From Planktothrix sp. FACHB-1365 (GTDB lineage Bacteria > Cyanobacteriota > Cyanobacteriia > Cyanobacteriales > Microcoleaceae), in contig NZ_JACJSC010000020.1 in NCBI RefSeq assembly GCF_014697575.1, forward strand, positions 49,579 through 113,578: DNA of 64,000 nt. The letters run 5' to 3'. Shown one piece after another: positions 35,991 through 45,832 of this stretch. The translations under genes were made by a program, and so were the position numbers. The number at the start of each line of letters is the position of its first letter. The first letter of the stretch is position 1. A model generated the notes under the pieces. That model had not been told where the DNA came from. It ran no database searches and saw only the letters and a program-made list of their open reading frames with translations.

Positions 35991-37577
35991 ATGAAAAAAA
36001 GGATCAAATTTTACAGAATTTTCTCGGTTAATATCCTGAAATTAAATCGAATCACAATAACGGCTCTTAATTCATTCAACAACAGGATGATGGCAACCAA
36101 ACCTTTTAAATTTTTGTTATTTTTGTTTTTGCTGACTGGAATAATCTGGGGCATTGTTATGGGACAGCCTTCGCAGATTTTAGCCCAGGAAAATCCCTCT
36201 GGGACAACAAAAACCTTAGTGATGGCAACCTCCCCAGATTATCCCCCCTATGAGTTTAAAGATACGGCTACCAGTGGAGAAAAAATTGTTGGCTTTGATG
36301 TGGATATTGCGGAATATATTACCAAGCAATTGGGCTATAATCTGACCGTTGTGGGGATGGATTTTAACGGATTAATTCCGGCTTTAACTGCTAAACGAGC
36401 GGATTTTGTCATGGCGGGAATGACACCGACTCCTGATCGTAAAAAAAATGTAGAATTTTCCGATATTTATTTTGAAGCTAAAAATACGATTGTTAGTTTG
36501 CAAGATAAAAATTATACAAATCCTGAACAATTAAACGGAAAAAAAGTCGGGGTACAACTCGGTTCAATTCAACAGGAAGCGGTTAAAAATTGGCAAGGAG
36601 TCATTGCAGTTCCCTTGAATAAAACCAGTGATATTATTCAGGAATTAAACTCAAAACGCCTGGATGCTGGAGTTTTAGAAAATACGATTGTTAAAGGGTA
36701 TATTGCAGCAAATCCAGGGTTAGTTTATCACGAAGTTCCGAATACAGAAGAAGCTGGATCAGCGATCGCTTTTCCGAAAGGATCACCCTTAGTTCAACCC
36801 TTTAACCAAGTGATTCAACAAATGAAAGCCAGTGGTAAAATAGACGAACTGGCAAAACAATGGTTTGATCGCCCAGTGGTAGTTGCTGAAACCTCTGAAA
36901 TTCCTCATGGGACGGGATTAAAACTCGATTTTAATAAAATTGCTCCCAATATTCCTTATATTTTAGCAGGGATTTTTATTACCTTACAATTTAGTTTAGT
37001 CTCTGCTTTTTTTGGGTTTCTGTGGGGAACAATACTCGCTTTATTTAAGATTTCAACAATTAAACCCTTGAATATCTTTTCTCAAGGTTATACCTCTATT
37101 TTTCGAGGAACACCCCTACTTGTTCAATTAACCTTAATTTATTTTGCCACTCCCCAACTTACCGGATATGATATTACAGCTTTTCAAGCGGGGATATTAA
37201 CCTTTTCTCTGAATTCAGGGGCCTATATTTCCGAAACTATTCGGGCGGGAATTCAAGCCGTTGATAAAGGACAAAAAGAAGCTTGTGAAGCCTTGGGAGT
37301 CAACTATCAACTAATGATGTTAGATATTATTTTACCTCAAGCCTTAAAAAATATTCTTCCGGCTTTGGTTAATGAAAGTATTAACCTGTTAAAAGATTCA
37401 ACGTTAGTTTCAGTCATTGGCGTTGAAGATCTGTTACGCCGCGCTCAAATTGTTGGGGCCGAAAAGTATATTTACTTTGAACCTTTAATTTTCGTGGCGG
37501 TGATTTACTATCTGATGATTATTACCTTAACCTGGGGAGCGAATAAACTTGAATACCAACTCAAACGTAGCAGTTAA
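35991..37577 (+). CDS. bgtB: Amino-acid ABC transporter, fused substrate-binding and permease protein
   Basis: With the ATG at 35991 (AAAGG upstream) the protein has 528 residues. An N-terminal export segment (~36-66, [19 protein letters not shown]) precedes a solute-binding domain (~80-310: [48 protein letters not shown]) and a HisM/GlnP-type permease (~325-528), including the EAA-like loop [29 protein letters not shown]. Such fusions, known as BgtB in Synechocystis, import basic amino acids and glutamine. The ATPase gene overlaps its end by 29 bases. An internal ATG at 36087 is an alternative start that leaves the signal at the very N-terminus. Confidence 0.88.
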   Translation: MKKRIKFYRIFSVNILKLNRITITALNSFNNRMMATKPFKFLLFLFLLTGIIWGIVMGQPSQILAQENPSGTTKTLVMATSPDYPPYEFKDTATSGEKIVGFDVDIAEYITKQLGYNLTVVGMDFNGLIPALTAKRADFVMAGMTPTPDRKKNVEFSDIYFEAKNTIVSLQDKNYTNPEQLNGKKVGVQLGSIQQEAVKNWQGVIAVPLNKTSDIIQELNSKRLDAGVLENTIVKGYIAANPGLVYHEVPNTEEAGSAIAFPKGSPLVQPFNQVIQQMKASGKIDELAKQWFDRPVVVAETSEIPHGTGLKLDFNKIAPNIPYILAGIFITLQFSLVSAFFGFLWGTILALFKISTIKPLNIFSQGYTSIFRGTPLLVQLTLIYFATPQLTGYDITAFQAGILTFSLNSGAYISETIRAGIQAVDKGQKEACEALGVNYQLMMLDIILPQALKNILPALVNESINLLKDSTLVSVIGVEDLLRRAQIVGAEKYIYFEPLIFVAVIYYLMIITLTWGANKLEYQLKRSS

Positions 37578-38304
37578 TACGGCGGTTAAAATTGATCGTT
37601 TGTATAAATCTTTTGGAGATTTAAAAGTATTAAGAGGGATTTCAACGGAAATTCAAAAAGGACAAGTAGTTTCTATTATTGGGCCGTCGGGTTGCGGAAA
37701 ATCTACATTTTTACGCTGTTTAAATCTTCTGGAAACACCCACATCGGGGCATATTTTTATTGATGGGATAGAAATTACTGATCCCAAAGCTGAAATTTTA
37801 AAAGTTCGTCAGCGAGTGGGAATGGTGTTTCAACACTTTAATTTATTTCCCCATTTAACAGTTTTGCAAAATGTCATCTATGCACCTATGAAAGTTAAGA
37901 AACTGTCTGAACCTGTGGCGAAACAATTGGGGATCGAGTTATTACAAAAAGTCGGACTATCTGATAAAACCGATGTTTATCCCTCTCGACTTTCAGGGGG
38001 ACAAAAACAACGAGTTGCGATCGCCCGGACTATGGCGATGGAACCGGATATTTTATTAATGGATGAACCCACCTCCGCCCTTGATCCTGAAATGGTGAAA
38101 GAGGTTTTAGATGTTATGAAAGGGTTGGCTGAAACGGGAATTACAATGGCAATTGTTACCCATGAAATGGCATTTGCAAAAGAAGTCTCTGACCGAGTTT
38201 TATTCCTCGATAGTGGCTTACTCGCAGAAGATGCTCCCCCAGAACAATTCTTTAAAAATCCTGACTGTGAACGGGCGAAGCAATTCTTAGAAAAAATGCT
38301 TTAA
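37549..38304 (+). CDS. bgtA: Amino-acid ABC transporter ATPase
   Basis: The 251 residues form a full ATPase of the GlnQ/HisP class: Walker [11 protein letters not shown]-loop [10 protein letters not shown], signature LSGGQKQR, Walker [12 protein letters not shown] and switch His in IVTHEM. The sole upstream start in frame is a TTG that overlaps the permease gene by 29 bases, so translation is coupled. It pairs with the fused binding-protein/permease gene immediately upstream. Substrate is likely a polar or basic amino acid. The gene symbol follows the Synechocystis BgtA analogy and is less certain than the function. Confidence 0.9.
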   Translation: MNTNSNVAVNTAVKIDRLYKSFGDLKVLRGISTEIQKGQVVSIIGPSGCGKSTFLRCLNLLETPTSGHIFIDGIEITDPKAEILKVRQRVGMVFQHFNLFPHLTVLQNVIYAPMKVKKLSEPVAKQLGIELLQKVGLSDKTDVYPSRLSGGQKQRVAIARTMAMEPDILLMDEPTSALDPEMVKEVLDVMKGLAETGITMAIVTHEMAFAKEVSDRVLFLDSGLLAEDAPPEQFFKNPDCERAKQFLEKML

Positions 38305-38307
38305 ACT

Positions 38308-38344
38308 GAACAGGGAAAAGAAAAATGCTTACTGTTCCCTGTTC
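38308..38344 (+). terminator. Candidate terminator hairpin after the transporter operon
   Basis: GAACAGGGAA at 38308 and TTCCCTGTTC at 38335 are exact reverse complements around a 17-base loop, starting 4 bases after the ATPase stop. There is no T-run. The right arm is the beginning of the heptamer repeat. Confidence 0.4.
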
Positions 38345-38396
38345 CCTATTCCCTATTCCCTATTCCTTGTTCCCTGTTCCCTGTTCCCTGTTCTCT
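38334..38396. repeat. Heptamer STRR, 9 copies (GTTCCCT/ATTCCCT)
   Basis: Nine consecutive 7-base units alternate GTTCCCT and ATTCCCT variants, a typical cyanobacterial short tandem repeat. Confidence 0.85.
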
Positions 38397-38581
38397 ATCA
38401 ACATTTGTTGACCCAAATTGGCAAAATGTGTGTAATATTAACTAATGTTACATGGGTTTCTGTTGTCGGTGAATTCTGATTCCTCATGAAACTGAATCAT
38501 CTCAGTTTGAATGATAATCTGTATCACGGATAACAGAATTTTTCTCTAAACTAGATACTGCTGTTAATGAGGTACAGAACG

Positions 38582-38800
38582 ATGGCAAATTCAACCCTTC
38601 AAGATAATACCGCTTTCGCTTCAAATCAGTGGGGTGAAGATTCTCAAATCTGGCAAAATCTGAAAACAGCGATCGCATCTAGTTCTGGTTTTCAACGCTG
38701 GGAATTGGAACGCAATTTAAACCTAATTGAACCAACAACCAATTTAGATCAATTAGTGAGTTTGTACTTACGGGAAACCTTAGAAACTTTAGCGTATTAG
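38582..38800 (+). CDS. Small conserved-looking protein of unknown function
   Basis: From the ATG at 38582, with GAGG about 10 bases upstream, the frame encodes 72 residues (MANSTLQDNTAF..., ...SSGFQRWELERNLNLIEP, LVSLYLRETLETLAY). A start at 38567 would add five residues. It contains a HIP1 site and has ordinary codon use. The C-terminal half looks helical. I do not recognise the family, although short proteins of this kind occur in filamentous cyanobacteria. It faces the aldo/keto reductase gene across a 30-bp palindrome. Confidence 0.65.
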   Translation: MANSTLQDNTAFASNQWGEDSQIWQNLKTAIASSSGFQRWELERNLNLIEPTTNLDQLVSLYLRETLETLAY

Positions 38801-38820
38801 ACCGTTTGATCTTAACCCAA

Positions 38821-38850
38821 CGTAGAGACGCGCCATGGCGCGTCTCTACG
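38821..38850. terminator. 30-bp perfect palindrome between convergent genes
   Basis: CGTAGAGACGCGCCA and TGGCGCGTCTCTACG are exact reverse complements. The outer arms match those of the palindrome at 2709-2736 and the centre differs. It sits between the small protein gene and the opposing reductase gene, and may act as a bidirectional barrier to transcription. Confidence 0.6.
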
Positions 38851-38887
38851 GGATAGGGATGGGTAGCAAATATTGAAGGATGAAATA

Positions 38888-40072
38888 TTAACTTTTAGAT
38901 AAGCGTAAAACCGTTTCTGCTTTTAATAATTGATGAGCTTCGGCTAACAGATCAGGGATTTGATTCGCGTGGGGACTGTTAACTAAACATTGACTTAAAT
39001 CTAACTGTTCGACCCCTTCAGCCGTTTTTCCGGGGAACCAATGATCGCCATTTCCTAATAAATTATAGCGCATTTTAGCATAGTCAATCATATCATAGGC
39101 GATCGCTAAATTTCTTAACCACAAAATCACCGGAATATTAATATTATTCGGGGTTTGTTCCTGACGAGGTAAACCAATATTCCAGGTTTTCGCCCAGGCT
39201 TCCCCAAAACAATTAATTAATTCCTGTTCTAAACGTTGCAAAATAGAAGGTAAAATTTCATCCCAGCGATCTAACAAGGGAAGGGTTTTTAAATGTTCAT
39301 CAAAATCCGTTGGTTTAGAAGCACCAATACTTAAGGTATGAACTTGAGGATGACTTAAACAAAATAAATTATTAAATACCATTGGACTCAGGGGACTACA
39401 TAACTGCATTAACTTTTCCGGGGGGTTATAAAGTTGACCGCCTTGATCGGACGGACTAATAATAAAAACCCCCATATCGTGGCGAGTTGCGGCTTCAATA
39501 GCCGGCCAATTATTTTGATTAATATAATACCAATGTAAATTTACATAATCAAATTCATTGGTTTCAATAGCTTGAATAATAGCGTCTGTCGGGCCATGAG
39601 TTGAAAAGCCAATAAACCTAACTTTTCCCTGGGTTTGTAATTGTTTGGCGACGGCTAAACACCCACCGGGTTTAATTGTATCTTCTAAAATTTCACAGGT
39701 ATTAATTCCATGAATTCCGAGTAAATCAACATGATCTAATTGTAAATAAGCTAAAGATTGCTCAAAATCTTGTTTAAATTTTAAAGGATCAGGGTTAGGA
39801 GAAACTTTTGTTTGTACAATTAATCGTTCTCTCGGAAGTTTAGGTAAAATTTTACCTAACTGCATTTCTGAAGTCCCATAAGCCCTCGCTGTTTCAATAT
39901 GATTAATCCCCAATTCTAAGGAACGATAAATACAAGCTTCCAGTTGTTTTTGATTAGCTTCTGGAATTTGATCAAAGGGGGCATCTTCCCATTGATGTTG
40001 ATATCTCATTCCTCCACAGGAAAACACAGGCATCGGTAATTCTGTTCGTCCAAATCGTCTGTAATACATCAT
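38888..40072 (-). CDS. Aldo/keto reductase
   Basis: The 394 residues include a TIM-barrel AKR domain (~1-270): YYRRFGRTELPMPVFSCGGMRYQ, HIETARAYGTSE (catalytic Tyr), IVQTKVSP (Lys), DLLGIHGI (His) and GFSTHG. The catalytic Asp of the usual D-Y-K-H tetrad appears as Glu (HIETA). A C-terminal ~110-residue helical extension contains no clear cysteine cluster, unlike relatives with Fe-S tails. These enzymes reduce carbonyls with NADPH; the substrate is unknown. It lies 109 bases downstream of rpiA on the same strand. Confidence 0.88.
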   Translation of the reverse strand: MMYYRRFGRTELPMPVFSCGGMRYQHQWEDAPFDQIPEANQKQLEACIYRSLELGINHIETARAYGTSEMQLGKILPKLPRERLIVQTKVSPNPDPLKFKQDFEQSLAYLQLDHVDLLGIHGINTCEILEDTIKPGGCLAVAKQLQTQGKVRFIGFSTHGPTDAIIQAIETNEFDYVNLHWYYINQNNWPAIEAATRHDMGVFIISPSDQGGQLYNPPEKLMQLCSPLSPMVFNNLFCLSHPQVHTLSIGASKPTDFDEHLKTLPLLDRWDEILPSILQRLEQELINCFGEAWAKTWNIGLPRQEQTPNNINIPVILWLRNLAIAYDMIDYAKMRYNLLGNGDHWFPGKTAEGVEQLDLSQCLVNSPHANQIPDLLAEAHQLLKAETVLRLSKS

Positions 40073-40181
40073 AAAAACCTCAAGATTAAAAATTCAGAAA
40101 GCGATTTTTTCAGGCTTCACTTACTATGTAGCACATCCCCTGGTAGAACTAGGGAACCAGGGTTTATGCTATAATTTAAGA

Positions 40182-40892
40182 TTAGGAAATTTCCCGAACT
40201 TTAGCTTCTCCGTTGATGACTTCACCCACCAGAATTACATCCGCAACTCCCACAAATAAACCATTTTCTAACACCCCAGGAATATTGTTAATTTCTTTTT
40301 CTAATTCGGCTGGATTTTCAATGGCATCAAATTTGACATCAATGACTAAATTTCCTTGATCTGTGACCACTGGCCCTGCTTTTTTTACCCCCATTCTCAA
40401 GGTAGGTTTTCCTCCTAATTTTTCCAGGGTTTTCATCACCGGAGTCATGGCTAATGGCATGACTTCAACAGGTAATAAAAACGTTGATCCGAGTTCATCA
40501 ACTAATTTAGAACTATCGACTACCACAATAAAAACTTCCGCCAAACTATCGACAATTTTCTCACGGGTATGGGCGGCACCTCCGCCTTTAATTAAATTTT
40601 TGTGCGGATCAACTTCATCGGCCCCATCAATGGCAACATCGATCCGATCAACTTCATCTAATGTTGTTAACGGGATACCATATTCTTTGGCTAATACTGT
40701 TGCTTGAAAGGAGGTAGGAATGCCTTTAATATCTTTGAGTTCTCCACTTTTGAGGCGTTCTCCAATATACTGAATGGCATAGGCCGTTGTCGAACCTGTT
40801 CCGAGTCCGACGATGGTTCCCGATTTCACTCGATCTGCGGCTGCTTTCCCAACGTACTGTTTCATCAATGTTACGGGATCTTGTTCACTCAT
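40182..40892 (-). CDS. rpiA: Ribose-5-phosphate isomerase A
   Basis: The 236 residues match RpiA over their whole length: [23 protein letters not shown], the phosphate-binding [20 protein letters not shown] with the catalytic Asp pair, and [15 protein letters not shown] with the catalytic Lys. It interconverts ribose-5-phosphate and ribulose-5-phosphate in the pentose phosphate and Calvin-Benson cycles. It lies divergently upstream of the TPR-GT41 gene, with about 205 bases between starts. Nothing looks truncated. Confidence 0.96.
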   Translation of the reverse strand: MSEQDPVTLMKQYVGKAAADRVKSGTIVGLGTGSTTAYAIQYIGERLKSGELKDIKGIPTSFQATVLAKEYGIPLTTLDEVDRIDVAIDGADEVDPHKNLIKGGGAAHTREKIVDSLAEVFIVVVDSSKLVDELGSTFLLPVEVMPLAMTPVMKTLEKLGGKPTLRMGVKKAGPVVTDQGNLVIDVKFDAIENPAELEKEINNIPGVLENGLFVGVADVILVGEVINGEAKVREIS

Positions 40893-41097
40893 TCTAATTT
40901 ATCCTCAATAAAGGGCTGTTTTGGACAAAGAGCAATTGCAGATTTTACTCCCCGTGATCAGTCTACCGAGTTTGGGTCAATTAGGGAATATAATCAAGAA
41001 CGTGGGACGAGTCACCATTCGGATCTTGAGCTAAGTCGAGGGTATACCCGACTTAAATCCTATCAAGAGGTGTTTAATATTGATTGGAGAGTTACTT

Positions 41098-44000
41098 GTG
41101 AGTTTAGATGCCGTTTCTGTCTTATTAAAACAAGGAATTCAGCTTAAAGAATTGGGAAATTTAGACGCTGCTATTCATAAATTTCAGCAAGCTTTACAAC
41201 TGAATTCTCAAGAGGCAGAAATTTATAAAAGACTGGCGGAAACTTATATTTTAATTGGAAAGGAAGAAGATGGAATTGAAACTCTCCATCAAGCTCTCAA
41301 TTTAAAACCTCAGTTCTCTTCAGCCTATTTAGGGGTGGGAAATGCCCTTTACACGCAATCTCGTTTTGATTTAGCAATTTGGGCCTATACCCAAGCTTTA
41401 GAAATTCAACCGGATTTTGTAGAAGCTTATGCTAATTTAGGAAGTATTTATTTTCAGCAAGAACGGTTTGAAGAGGCGTTTTTAAATTATCAAAAAGCTC
41501 TACAAATTAATCCGAATCATGGGTTGATTTATTGGATGTTGGGGAATTTACTCAGTAAACAGGAGAAGATTAATCAAGCTATTGATTATTACCAAAAAGC
41601 AATCCTGTTGCAACCCAATCAAGAATTATACTATTTAAAATTAGCTGAAATTTGGCTAAAAGTTGATCAAGTTAATTTTGCCATTGATTGTTATAAAAAA
41701 GCCATTGAAATTAATCCTCAACAAGCCTTTGCTCATCAGGAACTTAATCGACTGCTTCAGTTTAAGTTTCAGGAACAAAAAGACATTCAGGAGAATAGCC
41801 CAAGGTTCTATGAAGGGGGATTAGAGTTGGCGAGTTCTGGACTAGAAACACAACTTAAATCTCAATTAGAGTCAAATATTAAAGCGACTTTAATTACGTC
41901 GGGAAGTGAACAGTTTTTAGTAGAAAATCCCCTGGAAAAAATTAGTGAAACTTCTGAAGTAGCACAGTATAAAAACCAAGCTGAAATCTTAATCAATCAA
42001 GGCTTATTTGAGCAAGCGATCGCCCTTTGTCATCGAGCTTTAAAACTTCAACCCGACTATTTACCCGCCTATTTAACATTAGGAAATACCTTACACTTTC
42101 AAGGAAAAATTGAAGCCGCCTTGCGCGCTTATTCTTTGGCTTTAGAACTGCAACCCAATTTTCCCGAAATTCACGCTAATATTGGAACCATGTTGTTTAA
42201 AATGCAACGTTGGGATCAGGCAATTGCGAGTTATGAAAAAGCCTTAAAACTTAATCCGAATTTAGCGGCGGTTTACTGGAATTTAGGGAAAGTTTTTCAA
42301 ACGGTTGGTCGAGTAGATGAATCGATTAGTGCTTGGCAAAAGGCTTTAGAATTACAACCGAATTTAGTCGAAGCGGAATTTAACTTTGAATTTGGGAATA
42401 GTTTAGCTCGTCGGGGATTATGGGAAGAAGCAATTCAAAGCTATCAACGGGCGATTGCTTTAAAACCAAATTGGGCTGAAATTTATGCTAATATGGCAAG
42501 CGTGCGATACCAACAGGTGGCGGCTACGCCATCGCAACAAGGGCAAGAACAAGAAGCCATTCAATTATATTACAAATCTATTGAATTGAACCCCGATTTG
42601 CCCCAACCCCATCTTTATTTGGGTCATATTTTCTCGAATACACAGGAAGCAGAAAAGGCAATCTATCACTATCAACAAGCGATTAAACTCAAACCCGATT
42701 CAATGGATAGTTATGCAAATCTAGCGAATCTTTATGCTCGTATCGGTCGTGTAGAAGCGGCAATTCAAAACTTTGAACAAGCCTTAGCGATTCAACCGAA
42801 TTGGGCTGAAATTCATTGTCGATTAGCTCATATTCGCAAACATGATCAACCCGCAGAAGCTATTATTAATTTAGAAAAAGCCATTGAACTTAAACCCGAT
42901 TTTACAGAAGCGTATCAACAGTTATGTGATTTACTCAGTCATTCCACGAATTTAGCCAAAGCCCGTGAAATGTCAGATTTATATTGTCAAAGATGTGGAG
43001 AGCAAGTTCCAATTTTATCGGCAATTGCCTATATTTTTGCTTATAGTCAATCAGGAGGTTGTCAACAAGCTTTAGATAAACTTTTAGAATTAGAAAAAAT
43101 TTGTTATCAAGATCCTGAGAAAATTAATATATCAGAAGCGATTATTTTATATGAAATTTTGCTGTTTACCGTATCTCACCTGCGAGATTCTGTCGAAAAA
43201 AATGCCCAATTTTATCGATTAATTGCCCAACAATATTATAAATATCGCTTCCGTGATGTTTCATCTGCTCAATATGCTTCTGTCCCTTCCAAAACCATCT
43301 CTAAATCCCTCAAAATCGGATTTATTTCTAAACACTTCCGCCGCCACTCTGTAGGATGGTGTAGTGAAGCTTTGATTCGAGAATTGTCCCTAATTTCCCC
43401 TAATATTTATCTTTATGTGACCGGACAGTTACTAGCGGATGAAGTGACCCAACGCTTTGAACAAATCGCTACCCGGTGTTATTGGCCAAAAGCTTATCCA
43501 AATGGATTTGCTTCAGCCGAAGAAATATCCGCAGAAATCCTCAAAGATCAGTTAGATATTTTAGTCGATTTAGATTCAATGACAGTTCCGACTAACGTAC
43601 AAATTTTATATCGCCGACCCGCCCCAGTTTGTGTATCTTGGTTAGGATTTGATGCACCGTATATTTCCTCAGATAACTATTTCTTCTGTGATCAATATAC
43701 CCATCCCCAAGGTATTGAAAAACATTACCTAGAACAGTTAATCCGTTTACCTCATACTTCTGTAGCTTTAGAACCCTTTAAAAGTCGTCCTGTAGATCGA
43801 GAAGCTGTTAGAAATAGTTTAAATATTCAATCTGATCAAATGGTGTATTTATGTGTAGCACCGGGGCGAAAAATTAATCAAGAAATGATTGAAGCTCAAG
43901 TGAAAATTCTCAAGAATGTTCCTCAGAGTGTACTCCTTCGTAAAGGTCAAGGGGATAATAACTTAATTCGAGAATTGTATCATCAAGTTTGTGAGGAATA

Positions 44001-44415
44001 CAATGTTGATAAGAGTCGTTTAATTTTTATTGGGTTAACAAAAACTGAAGAAGAACATCGAGCTATTTATTATGTGGCAGATGCCTTATTAGATTCCTAT
44101 CCTTATAATGGGGGAACCCATAATTTAGAGGCGTTATCTGCAAATTTACCCGTTGTGACTCGTGGGGGGGAACAGTATCTTTCTCGCATGGGTTATTCCT
44201 TTTTAAAAGCAGTTAATTTGGATTTTGGGATTGCTTGGAGTTGGGAAGAATATACACAATTAGGCATCCGATTAGGATTAGATCAAAATTTACGTTATCA
44301 AATTAAATCCCATTTAATTCAATCTCAAAACCCTGAATCTTTAGCTCCGTTATGGAATCCTAAAAAATTAGCTCAGGAAATGTATGATCTTTTTTGGAAA
44401 CTTTATAGGAAATAG
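41098..44415 (+). CDS. TPR protein with GT41 (O-GlcNAc transferase/SPINDLY-like) domain
   Basis: From the GTG at 41098, with GGAG 8 bases before it, the protein has 1105 residues; TTG at 41080 would add six. About 16 TPR motifs (1-~640) are interrupted by a low-complexity linker (~235-300). A GT41 domain follows (~738-1105): LKIGFISKHFRRHSVGW, VCVSWLGFDAPYISSDNYF, LRKGQGDNN, RLIFIGLTKTEEEH and DSYPYNGGTHNLEALSANLPVVTRGGEQYLSRMGYSFL, the conserved donor-binding end. Eukaryotic relatives put GlcNAc or fucose on Ser/Thr of proteins, with the TPR array binding the acceptor. The bacterial acceptor is unknown. It is monocistronic as far as the window shows. Confidence 0.9.
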   Translation: MSLDAVSVLLKQGIQLKELGNLDAAIHKFQQALQLNSQEAEIYKRLAETYILIGKEEDGIETLHQALNLKPQFSSAYLGVGNALYTQSRFDLAIWAYTQALEIQPDFVEAYANLGSIYFQQERFEEAFLNYQKALQINPNHGLIYWMLGNLLSKQEKINQAIDYYQKAILLQPNQELYYLKLAEIWLKVDQVNFAIDCYKKAIEINPQQAFAHQELNRLLQFKFQEQKDIQENSPRFYEGGLELASSGLETQLKSQLESNIKATLITSGSEQFLVENPLEKISETSEVAQYKNQAEILINQGLFEQAIALCHRALKLQPDYLPAYLTLGNTLHFQGKIEAALRAYSLALELQPNFPEIHANIGTMLFKMQRWDQAIASYEKALKLNPNLAAVYWNLGKVFQTVGRVDESISAWQKALELQPNLVEAEFNFEFGNSLARRGLWEEAIQSYQRAIALKPNWAEIYANMASVRYQQVAATPSQQGQEQEAIQLYYKSIELNPDLPQPHLYLGHIFSNTQEAEKAIYHYQQAIKLKPDSMDSYANLANLYARIGRVEAAIQNFEQALAIQPNWAEIHCRLAHIRKHDQPAEAIINLEKAIELKPDFTEAYQQLCDLLSHSTNLAKAREMSDLYCQRCGEQVPILSAIAYIFAYSQSGGCQQALDKLLELEKICYQDPEKINISEAIILYEILLFTVSHLRDSVEKNAQFYRLIAQQYYKYRFRDVSSAQYASVPSKTISKSLKIGFISKHFRRHSVGWCSEALIRELSLISPNIYLYVTGQLLADEVTQRFEQIATRCYWPKAYPNGFASAEEISAEILKDQLDILVDLDSMTVPTNVQILYRRPAPVCVSWLGFDAPYISSDNYFFCDQYTHPQGIEKHYLEQLIRLPHTSVALEPFKSRPVDREAVRNSLNIQSDQMVYLCVAPGRKINQEMIEAQVKILKNVPQSVLLRKGQGDNNLIRELYHQVCEEYNVDKSRLIFIGLTKTEEEHRAIYYVADALLDSYPYNGGTHNLEALSANLPVVTRGGEQYLSRMGYSFLKAVNLDFGIAWSWEEYTQLGIRLGLDQNLRYQIKSHLIQSQNPESLAPLWNPKKLAQEMYDLFWKLYRK

Positions 44416-44446
44416 GGAACAGTTTTTTTATTAGTAGTGAAGAGCC

Positions 44447-45832
44447 TTAATTTTTAACGCAATAGCGATCGCGTCCTTGTTGTTTAGCATTGTACAACGC
44501 TTGATCTGCGAGTTGAATTAAGTAATCCGGTTTAACTGTTGTAGTGGGAATTAGGGACGCAATTCCTAAACTAACGGTGACAAATTCCTTCACTCCCGAC
44601 CGTTGATGAGGAATGGCTAAATGGGAAATAATACGCTGAATCCGTTCTGCTACAGCAGTACCGACTTGTACATTTGCATTGGAGAGGAGGATAACAAATT
44701 CCTCGCCTCCGTAACGGGCTACAAGGTCAATAGGACGCCGCAAATCGAGGTGACGAGTACAGTGATAAACTGCTTGTGCAATTTTGAATAGACAATCATC
44801 CCCAGCGAGATGACCGTAGTGGTCATTATAAGCTTTAAAACTATCGAGATCAAACATAATTAAGGTCAATGGCCGTTGTTGTTTTTCCAAAGTCTCCCAT
44901 TCTTTTTGCAAACAAGTATCAAAACAGCGACGGTTAGCCACTTGAGTTAAACTATCCAGATTTGCCAGTTGATATAATTTTTGATTGGCTTCTTGAAGGG
45001 CGAGTTCCGATTTTTTCCGGCCCGTAATATCACGGATGGTAATCGAAAAACCATCCCCTAATTTAACGGCAACAAAATGATACCAGTAAGAGTTTCCAAA
45101 GGGATAATAAATATCTTGTTCTAAAGATTCACCTGTCTCGACAATTCTCACAAACCGATAAAATAGTTCCGGTTGAATGCGGTTGAGGAGTTTTTTGAGA
45201 ATAATTTTACCCATCATTTCTTCACGAGTGCGTTCAAAGACTTTAGCCAAGACCGGGTTAACGACTAAGCAACGAAAATCTTTGATCATTCCTGTTTCGG
45301 GTTCCCGTACCGCTTGCAATGCTGCAATTCCATCTAGGGAACTATTTAATATACTCGATAAAAGTGCTCTGGATTGATAGAGAATCTCCTCAGCTTCCTG
45401 ACGCTTAATAATTTCGGCTTCCAGAAGTTGTTTTTGTCGTTGAATGGTTAACTGACTTTCTAAACGGGCTACGACTTCTTCCACTTGAAAGGGTTTGGTA
45501 ATATAGTCTACTCCACCGACTTGAAAGGCTTTTACTTTATCAAAAACATCATTTAAGGCACTAATAAAAATTACGGGAATATTGCGAAAATTCTCATCGG
45601 CTTTTAAGGCTTCACAAACTTGATAACCATCCATTTCTGGCATCTTAACATCCAAAAAAATCACATCGGGTCGCTTGGCTTTCACGGTTTTGAGTGCCAT
45701 GCGCCCACTGGTGACACTGCGGACAGTATACCCAAGTTGAATCAGTAAATCGCTTAAGAGTTGCAGATTTTCTGGAAGATCATCGACGAGGAGGATATTT
45801 CCTTTCATTGGGGGTGAAAGCTCAGGATTCAT
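44447..45832 (-). CDS. Response regulator diguanylate cyclase (REC-PAS-GGDEF)
   Basis: The 461 residues carry a receiver (~12-130, [20 protein letters not shown]), a coiled linker, a PAS-like domain (~160-275) and a GGDEF domain (~290-460). The active loop is ARYGGEEF, and RPID five residues before LVARY is a product-inhibition I-site, so an active c-di-GMP synthase controlled by phosphorylation is expected. The ATG overlaps the stop of the upstream hybrid kinase gene by 11 bases, so the two are translationally coupled and this protein is the obvious output of that kinase pair. It is the last gene of the operon. Confidence 0.92.
   Translation of the reverse strand: MNPELSPPMKGNILLVDDLPENLQLLSDLLIQLGYTVRSVTSGRMALKTVKAKRPDVIFLDVKMPEMDGYQVCEALKADENFRNIPVIFISALNDVFDKVKAFQVGGVDYITKPFQVEEVVARLESQLTIQRQKQLLEAEIIKRQEAEEILYQSRALLSSILNSSLDGIAALQAVREPETGMIKDFRCLVVNPVLAKVFERTREEMMGKIILKKLLNRIQPELFYRFVRIVETGESLEQDIYYPFGNSYWYHFVAVKLGDGFSITIRDITGRKKSELALQEANQKLYQLANLDSLTQVANRRCFDTCLQKEWETLEKQQRPLTLIMFDLDSFKAYNDHYGHLAGDDCLFKIAQAVYHCTRHLDLRRPIDLVARYGGEEFVILLSNANVQVGTAVAERIQRIISHLAIPHQRSGVKEFVTVSLGIASLIPTTTVKPDYLIQLADQALYNAKQQGRDRYCVKN

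Noticed and set aside
40363..41147. Plus-strand frames opposite rpiA and its upstream region
   Set aside because: The rpiA frame on the minus strand is certain; these frames lack conserved motifs.
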